The position numbers and the translations under genes are program-made. Shown in pieces: positions 50,961 through 57,609 of a stretch of 57,609 nucleotides of DNA. This DNA comes from Streptomyces globisporus (lineage in GTDB: Bacteria > Actinomycetota > Actinomycetes > Streptomycetales > Streptomycetaceae). Location of the stretch: the NCBI RefSeq assembly GCF_003501885.1, contig NZ_QWFA01000012.1, positions 1-57,609 of the forward strand. The letters run 5' to 3'. A model generated the notes under the pieces. It did not search any database. It saw only the letters and a program-made list of their open reading frames with translations, and was not told the origin of the DNA. Every line of letters begins with the position of its first letter. The first letter of the stretch is position 1.

Positions 50961-52523
50961 ATGGAGAACAACACACCCGGCCCCCGCGCGGGGCGCAAGG
51001 AATGGACCGCCCTCGGCGTCCTGATGCTGCCCCTGCTTCTGGTCTCGATGGACATCTCGGTCCTGTACTTCGCGATCCCCTATGTCAGCCAGGACCTGGA
51101 ACCCAGCGCGACGCAGCAGCTGTGGATCCTCGACATGTACGGCTTCGTCCTCGCCGGGCTGCTCATCACGATGGGGGCGCTCGGCGACCGGATCGGCCGG
51201 CGCGCATCGGTGCTCGCGGGAGCGGTGCTGTTCGGGGCGGCCTCGGTCCTCGCCGCGTACGCGCAGACGTCGGAGATGCTCATCGCGGCACGCGCGTTGC
51301 TGGGTCTCGGCGGTGCCGCCCTGATGCCCTCGACGCTCGCCCTGATCCGCAATCTCTTCCACGACGCGAAGCAGCGCGGCAAAGCGGTGACCCTGTGGAC
51401 CACCGTGATGACGGCGGGCATCTCCCTGGGGCCCGTGGTCAGCGGTCTGCTGCTCGAACACTTCTGGTGGGGATCGGTCTTCCTGGTCAACCTGCCCGCG
51501 ATGGTGCTGCTGCTCGTACTGGTGCCCTTCCTGGTGCCGGAGTTCAGGTCCGCGCGGCGTGAGCGATTCGACCTGCTGAGCTCGCTGCTGTCCCTGGCCG
51601 CCGTGCTCCTGGTCGTCCACGGCATCAAGGAATGGGCCCGGCACGGGTACGACCCGCTGCCAACCGTCACGATGGGCGTGGGGCTCGTGCTCGGCTTCGT
51701 CTTCGTACGCCGTCAGAAGCACCTCGCGCATCCGATGATCGACCTCGGGCTGCTCGGCCGGCGTACCTTCGGCGGCCCGGTGTTCGCCAATCTCCTGGCG
51801 ATGTTCGCGACCGTCGGGATGGCCGTCTTCCTCACCCAGTACCTGCAGTCCGTCCTCGGCCTGAGCCCGTTCGGGGCCGCCCTGTGGAGTCTGGTACCGG
51901 CCGTCGGCGCGGCCGTCGCGGCTCCGGTGGCGGCCGCGCTCGCCCAGCGCGTCGACCGGGCGTACGTCATGGGCGGCGGATTCTCCGTCTCCGCCTGCGG
52001 CTTTCTGTGGATGACCCAGGTGCGGGCCGACTCGGCGCTCTGGTTCGCCCTGACCGGCGCCGCCCTCTACGCGGGAGGTCTGGTCGCCGCGATGGCCCTC
52101 GCCACCGAACTCGCCCTCGGCGCGGCCCCGCCCGAGCGCGCGGGTTCGGCGTCGGCCGTGCTGGAGTCGGGCCAGGAGCTCGGTGGAGCGCTGGGGATGG
52201 CCGTCCTCGGGTCCATCGGCGCGGCGGTCTACAGCCGGGACATGGCCGAGGCCGTGCCCGCCGGGATGCCTCATGCCGAAGCCGTACGCGAGACGCTGGG
52301 CGGGGCGACGGCCGCCGCGGCCCGGCTGCCCGACGAGACCGCCGACGCCGTACTGACGGCGGCGCGCGACGCCTTCACGCACGGGATGAGCTTCGCAGCG
52401 GTCGGCGCGGGCGTCGTCATGGCCGCGGCCGGTGTCTTCTCCGTCGCCCGGCTGCGGGGTGCGGGCCGGGCGAAGCCCCCGGCGGAATCGGCCGAGCCCC
52501 GGACCGCCGCCCTCCCGTCGTGA
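50961..52523 (+). CDS. MFS multidrug efflux transporter (DHA2, 14-TM)
   Basis: 520 residues from ATG 50961 (ATG 50940 is an alternative). There are about 14 hydrophobic segments, with the DHA2 signatures LDMYGFVLAGLLITMGALGD, RIGRR after TM2 and TAGISLGPVVSGLLLEHFWW in TM5 (motif C). It resembles QacA/SmvA proton-driven exporters of cationic or lipophilic drugs. The substrate is unknown. It is transcribed away from the chimeric regulator and likely derepressed by its ligand. Confidence 0.92.
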   Translation: MENNTPGPRAGRKEWTALGVLMLPLLLVSMDISVLYFAIPYVSQDLEPSATQQLWILDMYGFVLAGLLITMGALGDRIGRRASVLAGAVLFGAASVLAAYAQTSEMLIAARALLGLGGAALMPSTLALIRNLFHDAKQRGKAVTLWTTVMTAGISLGPVVSGLLLEHFWWGSVFLVNLPAMVLLLVLVPFLVPEFRSARRERFDLLSSLLSLAAVLLVVHGIKEWARHGYDPLPTVTMGVGLVLGFVFVRRQKHLAHPMIDLGLLGRRTFGGPVFANLLAMFATVGMAVFLTQYLQSVLGLSPFGAALWSLVPAVGAAVAAPVAAALAQRVDRAYVMGGGFSVSACGFLWMTQVRADSALWFALTGAALYAGGLVAAMALATELALGAAPPERAGSASAVLESGQELGGALGMAVLGSIGAAVYSRDMAEAVPAGMPHAEAVRETLGGATAAAARLPDETADAVLTAARDAFTHGMSFAAVGAGVVMAAAGVFSVARLRGAGRAKPPAESAEPRTAALPS

Positions 52524-52632
52524 GGGCCGACGCCCCCTGGAGTTCGCCCGGCGCGGGTTCCGGCCGGCCTGAGCCGGGTCGCGGAGCGCGGGCGGGGGGC
52601 CACTCGGAGCGCCGAGCCCTACGGCCCTCGGG

Positions 52633-53629
52633 TCAGGACCGGGCGGCCAGCCCCGCCTCGCGTACGGCCACCGCCTCCATCGCGTCCAGCACCGGCCGGA
52701 TCAGCGGATGGCCCTCGGCCCCCTGGCGTACGGCCGCGAAGACCCGGCGGGTGGGGGCGCTGCCCTCGACCGGGCGGACGACGACCCCGGTCAGCTCCAT
52801 TCCGCGCAGCGCCGAGCGGGGCACCAGCGCCACCCCGGCGTCCGCCCCGGCCAGGGCGACCACCGCGTGGAAGTCGTCCGACGAGTGGTCGAGGCGCGGA
52901 GCGAAACCGGCGTACTCGCAGGCCAGGACCACCACGTCATGGCAGGGGTTGCCCGGGTAAGGACCGATCCACGGGTCCTTCGCGAGATCGGCGACCGCCA
53001 CCTGGGCCTGGCCGGCGAGGCGGTGACCCACCGGGAGCACCGCGTCGAACGGCTCCGAGTACAGCGGGACGCGGGTGAGCCGGCGGTCGTCCTCGGCGGG
53101 CGCGCCCCGGTATTCGACGGCCACCGCCACATCCACCTGCCGGTCCAGGACCATCGGCACGCTGGCGTCGCCCTCCCGTCGCCCTCCGCCACATCCACCT
53201 ATCCACCTGCCGGTCCAGGACCATCGGCACGCTGGCGTCGCCCTCCGCGTCCTGGACCTTGACCCGGATGCCGGGCGCGGTGCGGGCCAGCTCGGTGAGG
53301 GCGGGGGCGAGGACGAGGCCGATGCCGGTGGCGAACGCGGCGACCGTGACCGTACCGGCGACGCCCGCGCTGTAGTCGGCCAGCTCCGCCTCGGCCCGCT
53401 CCAGCTGGGCGAGGACCAGGTTGGTGTGGCTGAGCAGGATCTCCCCGGCGGCCGTGAGCCGGGCGCCGCGCGCCCCGCGTTCGACGAGGCGGTGGCCGGT
53501 CTCCTGCTCCAGGGCGGCGAGCTGCTGGGAGACGGCGGAGGGGGTCAGGTACAACGCGGCGGCGGCCGCGGTCACCGTGCGGTGGTCGGCCACCGCACGG
53601 AGGATTCGCAGCCGCCGCGCATCGATCAT
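52633..53629 (-). pseudogene. LysR-family regulator disrupted by tandem duplication
   Basis: The N-terminus (RRLRILRAVADHRTVTAAAA, LTPSAVSQQLAALEQ) and effector domain start run from 53629 to about 53210, then the frame changes. The C-terminal part (VDVAVAVEYRGAPAEDDRRL onward) runs on in another frame to 52633. The cause is visible: 46 bp at 53131-53176 recur at 53201-53246, a unit of 70 bp, not a multiple of three. Removing one unit restores a continuous 308-residue LysR. It lies directly downstream of kbl on the same strand. An assembly error is possible, so read mapping is needed before calling the strain mutant. Confidence 0.8.
53131..53246. repeat. 46-bp direct repeat within LysR gene (70-bp unit)
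   Basis: Bases 53131-53176 and 53201-53246 are identical (beginning ATCCACCTGCCGGTCC and ending GTCGCCCTCC). Between the copies a 24-base tail repeats a shorter part (CCACATCCACCT). The pattern indicates replication slippage that inserted about 70 bp into the LysR gene and broke its frame. Confidence 0.85.
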
Positions 53630-53677
53630 GTGCCCATTGTCCCAGGTGGTGGCGGAACCACCGACCCGGTCGGCGGG

Positions 53678-54880
53678 TCAGGCGGCTTCCGCCTCCAGCG
53701 CGGCCCGGGCGTCGACGAACGCGTCCACGGCACGGTTCACATCCGCGGTGGAGTGGGCGGCCGAGAGCTGGACGCGGATACGCGCAGCGCCCTGCGGGAC
53801 GACGGGGTACGAGAAGCCGATCACGTACACGCCGCGCTCCAGGAGCAGTTCCGCCATCCGGCCCGCCTTGCCCGCGTCGCCGATCATGACGGGGGCGATG
53901 GCGTGGTCGCCGGGGAGGATGTCGAAGCCCTCCGCGGTCATCCGGGTGCGGAACAGCTCGGTGTTGGCGGCGAGCTGCTCGCGCAGGTCCCCGGCGGACT
54001 CCAGCAGGTCGATGACCTTGAGGGAGGCGGCGGCGATGACCGGGGCGAGGGTGTTGGAGAAGAGGTACGGGCGCGAGCGCTGGCGCAGCAGGGCGACGAT
54101 CTCCGCGCGGGCCGCGACGTAACCGCCGGAGGCTCCGCCGAGCGCCTTGCCGAGGGTGCCGGTGATGATGTCGACCCGGTCCATCACGCCGTGCAGCTCG
54201 GGCGTGCCGCGGCCGCCGGGGCCGACGAAGCCGACGGCGTGCGAGTCGTCGACCATGACCATGGCGTCGTAGCGGTCGGCCAGGTCGCAGATCTCCTGGA
54301 GCGGGGCGACGTACCCGTCCATGGAGAAGACGCCGTCGGTGACGATGAGACGGCGGCGGGCCCCGGACGCCTCCTTGAGCTGCGTCTCCAGCTCGGCCAT
54401 GTCGCGGTTGGCGTAGCGGTGGCGCTTGGCCTTGGAGAGCCGGATGCCGTCGATGATGGAGGCGTGGTTGAGGGCGTCGGAGATGACGGCGTCCTCGGGG
54501 CCGAGCAGGGTCTCGAAGACTCCGCCGTTGGCGTCGAAGCAGGAGGAGTAGAGGATCGTGTCCTCCTGGCCGAGGAAGGCCGAGAGCCGCTGCTCCAGCT
54601 CCTTGTGGACCTCCTGGGTGCCGCAGATGAAGCGGACCGAGGCCATCCCGTAGCCCCAGCGGTCCAGCGCCGCGTGGGCGGCGGCGATGACCTCGGGGTG
54701 GTCGGCGAGGCCGAGGTAGTTGTTGGCGCAGAAGTTGAGGACCTCGCCGGGGCGGCCGCCGGAGGTGACCTCGACGGTCGCGGACTGCGGGGTGCCGATC
54801 ACGCGCTCGGGCTTGTGCAGCCCGGCGGCGCGGATCTCGTCGAGGGTGGTGCGCAGATCGTCGCGTACGGAGTCGAACAT
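53678..54880 (-). CDS. kbl: glycine C-acetyltransferase (2-amino-3-ketobutyrate CoA ligase)
   Basis: 400 residues from ATG 54880, with AAGGAA upstream. It is a PLP-dependent alpha-oxoamine synthase converting 2-amino-3-ketobutyrate and CoA to glycine and acetyl-CoA. Visible blocks are [53 protein letters not shown] and the PLP lysine in [17 protein letters not shown]. It is the second gene of the threonine-degradation operon, 43 bases after tdh. Confidence 0.96.
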   Translation of the reverse strand: MFDSVRDDLRTTLDEIRAAGLHKPERVIGTPQSATVEVTSGGRPGEVLNFCANNYLGLADHPEVIAAAHAALDRWGYGMASVRFICGTQEVHKELEQRLSAFLGQEDTILYSSCFDANGGVFETLLGPEDAVISDALNHASIIDGIRLSKAKRHRYANRDMAELETQLKEASGARRRLIVTDGVFSMDGYVAPLQEICDLADRYDAMVMVDDSHAVGFVGPGGRGTPELHGVMDRVDIITGTLGKALGGASGGYVAARAEIVALLRQRSRPYLFSNTLAPVIAAASLKVIDLLESAGDLREQLAANTELFRTRMTAEGFDILPGDHAIAPVMIGDAGKAGRMAELLLERGVYVIGFSYPVVPQGAARIRVQLSAAHSTADVNRAVDAFVDARAALEAEAA

Positions 54881-54923
54881 GCGGATTCCTTAAAAGATCA
54901 GGTAACGGACCAAGGGGAGGCGG

Positions 54924-55952
54924 TCAGGCGGTCCAGTCGAGGATGACCTTGCCGCCGAGGCCGCTCGCCGCGTCGTCGAAGGCGGCCTCGAAGTCGCGGA
55001 AGCCGTACCGGCCGGTGATCACGGGGGCCAGGTCGAGGCCGCCCTCCAGCAGGACGGACATGGCGTACCAGGTCTCGAACATCTCGCGGCCGTAGATGCC
55101 CTTGATGGTGATCATCGAGGTGACGATGCGGGCCCAGTCGACGGCGAACTCCTCGGCGGGCAGGCCGAGCATGGCGATCCGGCCGCCGTGCGTCATGTTC
55201 GCGACCATGTCGCGCATCGCCTCGGGGCGGCCGGACATCTCCAGGCCGATGTCGAAGCCCTCGCGCAGGCCGAGTTCGCGCTGCCCGTCCGCGATGGTGC
55301 TCTCCGCGACGTTGAGGGCGAGGCTGACGCCGACCTTGCGGGCCAGGGCGAGGCGGGCCTCGCTGACGTCGGTGATGACGACATTGCGGGCGCCGGCGTG
55401 CTTCGCGACGGCGGCGGCCATGATGCCGATCGGGCCGGCACCGGTGATCAGGACGTCCTCGCCGACGAGCGGGAAGGAGAGCGCGGTGTGCACGGCGTTG
55501 CCGAACGGGTCGAAGATCGCCGCGATGTCGAGGTCGACGGGGACCCGGTGCACCCACACGTTGGAGGCGGGCAGGACGACGTACTCCGCGAACGCCCCGT
55601 CGCGGCCGACGCCGAGGCCGATCGTGGAGCGGCAGAGGTGGCGGCGGCCGGCGAGACAGTTGCGGCACTTGCCGCAGACGAGGTGGCCCTCGCCGCTGAC
55701 CAGGTCGCCGGTGGCGATGTCGGCGACGTCGGAGCCGATCGCGGCGACCTCGCCGACGAACTCGTGGCCGAGGATCAGCGGGGTGGTGACCGCCTGCTGG
55801 GCCCAGCCGTCATAGGCACGGATGTGCAGGTCGGTGCCGCAGATACCGGTGCGCAGGACCTTGATCAGGACGTCGGTGGGGCCGTACTCCGGCTCCGGCA
55901 CGTCCATCAGCCACAGTCCGGGCTCGGCCTTCTGCTTGACGAGTGCCTTCAC
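54924..55952 (-). CDS. tdh: L-threonine 3-dehydrogenase
   Basis: 342 residues from GTG 55952, with AGGGAG upstream; the frame continues open upstream without family similarity. It oxidises threonine to 2-amino-3-ketobutyrate using NAD. The catalytic zinc site is in GICGTDLHI and [12 protein letters not shown], the structural zinc in [15 protein letters not shown], the Rossmann motif is [20 protein letters not shown], and [14 protein letters not shown] is typical of Tdh. It forms an operon with kbl. Two inverted repeats lie in the leader. Confidence 0.96.
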   Translation of the reverse strand: MKALVKQKAEPGLWLMDVPEPEYGPTDVLIKVLRTGICGTDLHIRAYDGWAQQAVTTPLILGHEFVGEVAAIGSDVADIATGDLVSGEGHLVCGKCRNCLAGRRHLCRSTIGLGVGRDGAFAEYVVLPASNVWVHRVPVDLDIAAIFDPFGNAVHTALSFPLVGEDVLITGAGPIGIMAAAVAKHAGARNVVITDVSEARLALARKVGVSLALNVAESTIADGQRELGLREGFDIGLEMSGRPEAMRDMVANMTHGGRIAMLGLPAEEFAVDWARIVTSMITIKGIYGREMFETWYAMSVLLEGGLDLAPVITGRYGFRDFEAAFDDAASGLGGKVILDWTA

Positions 55953-55987
55953 GGCTGTGGCTCCCTGACGTCGGTACGCGAGTGAAT

Positions 55988-56062
55988 ACCCCGGGCCGCG
56001 GGGCATGTCGGAGGACCCTGTGGCCCGGGGTGGTCTTGGGTGTCACCCCCCATGGTGGGGGT
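55988..56062 (-). promoter_or_regulatory. inverted repeats in the tdh upstream region
   Basis: ACCCCGGGCC (55988-55997) and GGCCCGGGGT (56032-56041) are perfect 10-bp inverted copies separated by 34 bases, 36 bases upstream of the tdh start. A second pair, ACCCCC (56045-56050) and GGGGGT (56057-56062), with a CATGGT loop, follows. They may form leader hairpins or operators controlling the threonine operon. No known riboswitch core was recognised. Confidence 0.5.
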
Positions 56063-56230
56063 TCGGCGGGACGGGACGGAGCATCTCGGAAAGCTCCACG
56101 CGCCGTCCCCGGCCGTCATCGAGAAGGCTGCCGTACGGCGGGGTCCCCGGTCCATCGAGGATTTCTTAAGCGCCGCCGCAGGAGATCTTCACACCTGGCC
56201 GGGGCTTCACCGACCGCTGCCGTCGGACGT

Positions 56231-57609
56231 CTACCGGACCTGGCCGTACGGGCCCAGGAAGCGGGGGCGCCCCTGCTCGATGCGGTAGAGGAAGATCCCG
56301 TCCGGGATGCGCACCTGGCGGGTCGAGGCGTCGAAGGTGAGGGTCCGCACGATCCCCCGGTGCTCGGTGCGCACGAGCCGCCCGCCGATCCCGCTGCGCA
56401 CCTCGCCCGAGGCGCTGGTGGTCCCGGCGGCGCGGGCGATCAGGCCGACCGCGTCGTACGCCTCGGCGGCCCAGGTTGCCGGGGGTGCGCCGAAGCGCTT
56501 GCGGTGGGCGGCGGTGAAGGCGCGGGCGGCCGGGAGCGCGGCGGGGTCGGCGTACGCCTCGGCGAAGACCCAGCCGTCGGCCGCCGCGCCCGCCCCGTCG
56601 AGAAAGGCGGGTCCGAGGGCGGGTCCGGCGGCGACCCGGGCGCCGGTGAAGCCCTCGCCCGCGAGTGCGGTGGCGAGGCGGGCAGCGCGGGACGCGTCGC
56701 CGCCCGCGTGGACCACGGCGTCCGCCCCGCTGCTCATCGCCTTGCGGGCGACCGCGCCGAAGCCCTCGTCGCCCCGGGCGAGGGGGTGTTCGAGGAGCGT
56801 GGCACCGGTGGGGGTGGCCTGGCGGAACGCGCTCCCGACCTCTCCCGCGAGCGCCGGATCGGCGGCGTCCTCGACGAGGAGAATGCGGCGGGCGGGGCTG
56901 GTACGGGTCAGGTAGCCGATCAGGCCCGGGGTGAGCATACGGTCCAGTGGGCGGGTGACACAGAGGTGGAGCCCGGTGCCGGACTCGACGGTGCTCGATC
57001 CGGCCGCGACGACGACGGTGGCCAGCCGCGCCTCGCCGTACCGCTGGATGAGGTCCGCGCGCAGGACGGCGCCGGTCGGCCCGAGGACCGCGATGACCGC
57101 GGGGTCGGCGGCCAGCCGCCCGGCCACCCGGAGCGCCACGGCCGGGTCGCCCGCGTCGTCCCCGGTGCGCAGGGCGAGCCGGAACGCCTTGTCCTGACGG
57201 GAGTTGTGGTCGGCGACGGCGAGCTGGGCGCCGCGCTGATGGGCCAGCCCGGTGGCCCGGCCGGGTCCGCCGAGGTCGGCGTGGAGCCCGATCGTGTACG
57301 TGGGTGGCTCCCCGGACCCCGCCGAGGGACCGCCCGCCCCGGTGCCGCGCCCACGCAGGGCGTTCCAGACCGCGGCGGACCCGCCGACGAGGAGGACCGC
57401 CCCGGCGGCACCGGCGGTCAGGACCCTGCGACGGGTGGGCCCGCCCTCCCGGCCGGTTTCGTCCCCGGTCGCCCGGTCCCCGGCGGTTTCGTCCCCGGCA
57501 GGGGTGAGCCTGGTGGGCAGCGGCTCGGGGTCCGGCAGCGCGAGGGCGGCGGCGGACCGCTCGGCGATCAGAGCGGGGAGGCCGGCGGGGGGCTGCCAGG
57601 GCGTGGGGG
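56231..57609 (-). CDS. 3' part of Ser/Thr kinase-ABC substrate-binding protein fusion (partial)
   Basis: The frame is open from the TAG at 56231-56233 to the right edge, so the 5' part is outside. The visible segment begins with TPWQPPAGLPALIAERSAA, like the linker after a Streptomyces protein kinase domain. Then come RRRVLTAGAAGAVLLVGGSA, a membrane anchor, and a type 1 periplasmic binding domain (TIGLHADLGGPGRATGLAHQ, VIAVLGPTGAVLRADLIQ, WVFAEAYADPAALPAARAFT). The layout matches 'bifunctional serine/threonine kinase/ABC substrate-binding' proteins of Streptomyces: an outside ligand sensor with a kinase inside. The kinase itself is outside the window, so that half is inferred. Confidence 0.7.
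   Translation of the reverse strand, partial: PTPWQPPAGLPALIAERSAAALALPDPEPLPTRLTPAGDETAGDRATGDETGREGGPTRRRVLTAGAAGAVLLVGGSAAVWNALRGRGTGAGGPSAGSGEPPTYTIGLHADLGGPGRATGLAHQRGAQLAVADHNSRQDKAFRLALRTGDDAGDPAVALRVAGRLAADPAVIAVLGPTGAVLRADLIQRYGEARLATVVVAAGSSTVESGTGLHLCVTRPLDRMLTPGLIGYLTRTSPARRILLVEDAADPALAGEVGSAFRQATPTGATLLEHPLARGDEGFGAVARKAMSSGADAVVHAGGDASRAARLATALAGEGFTGARVAAGPALGPAFLDGAGAAADGWVFAEAYADPAALPAARAFTAAHRKRFGAPPATWAAEAYDAVGLIARAAGTTSASGEVRSGIGGRLVRTEHRGIVRTLTFDASTRQVRIPDGIFLYRIEQGRPRFLGPYGQVR

Overview
The window is about 57.6 kb of very high-GC DNA with tightly packed genes, GTG and occasional TTG starts, ATGA/TGATG start-stop overlaps, apparently leaderless promoters and several actinomycete-only families (SAV2148-type HEPN protein, WXG/type VII secretion proteins, GntR-TetR chimeric regulator, conserved Streptomyces leader peptide). 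It is most likely a Streptomyces chromosome. All calls come from reading the sequence and translations; no database search was run.

Layout. (1) 64-2006: a GAF-domain regulator and a GNAT acetyltransferase. (2) 2206-11678: assimilatory sulfur block on the + strand. A short leader peptide precedes ferredoxin sulfite reductase (sirA), a 59-residue zinc-ribbon protein, APS reductase (cysH), APS kinase (cysC) and ATP sulfurylase (cysD, cysN). A sulfonate ABC importer (ssuA, ssuB, ssuC) and a sirohydrochlorin chelatase follow; the chelatase would supply siroheme to SirA. (3) 11940-13676: a gene graveyard holding a broken DsbA-fold (nitroreductase-like) gene, one intact small secreted protein, a truncated siderophore-ABC ATPase remnant and a frameshifted IS605-type tnpB remnant. 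(4) 13795-18320 (- strand): an asymmetric heterodimeric ABC exporter-type pair with an iron-box-like site upstream, an NTF2-like protein and a DUF1697 protein. (5) 18475-25692: a secreted subtilisin, a macrolide-type glycosyltransferase with a palindromic operator inside a leaderless promoter, a sugar ABC importer without its own ATPase, and an aminoglycoside-phosphotransferase-like kinase. (6) 25788-29118: a candidate type VII secretion cargo operon (helical partner, WXG effector with Ala/Gly-rich repeats, Mog1/PsbP-like protein, unknown protein, DUF4333 lipoprotein). (7) 29181-31228: a DnaQ-like exonuclease and a HEPN protein. (8) 31644-47480: glgX and treY, then treZ about 9.5 kb away, together the TreX-TreY-TreZ route from glycogen to trehalose. 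Between treY and treZ lie a degenerate P450, a LysR regulator divergent from a dihydrolipoamide dehydrogenase, an FHA protein, two paralogous GNATs (one behind a 28-codon leader ORF) and a fucosidase/beta-glucosidase pair. (9) 47509-57609: an M24 aminopeptidase, a P-loop kinase, a VOC protein, a GntR-TetR regulator divergent from an MFS pump with matched operators, a LysR gene broken by a roughly 70-bp duplication, the kbl-tdh threonine catabolic operon, and the 3' part of a predicted Ser/Thr kinase-ABC binding protein fusion that runs off the window.

The most noteworthy items are the type VII cargo operon with its possible dedicated chaperone, the chimeric regulator with two perfect inverted operator copies, the duplication-broken LysR gene, the two short leader ORFs, and the asymmetric iron-linked ABC pair.
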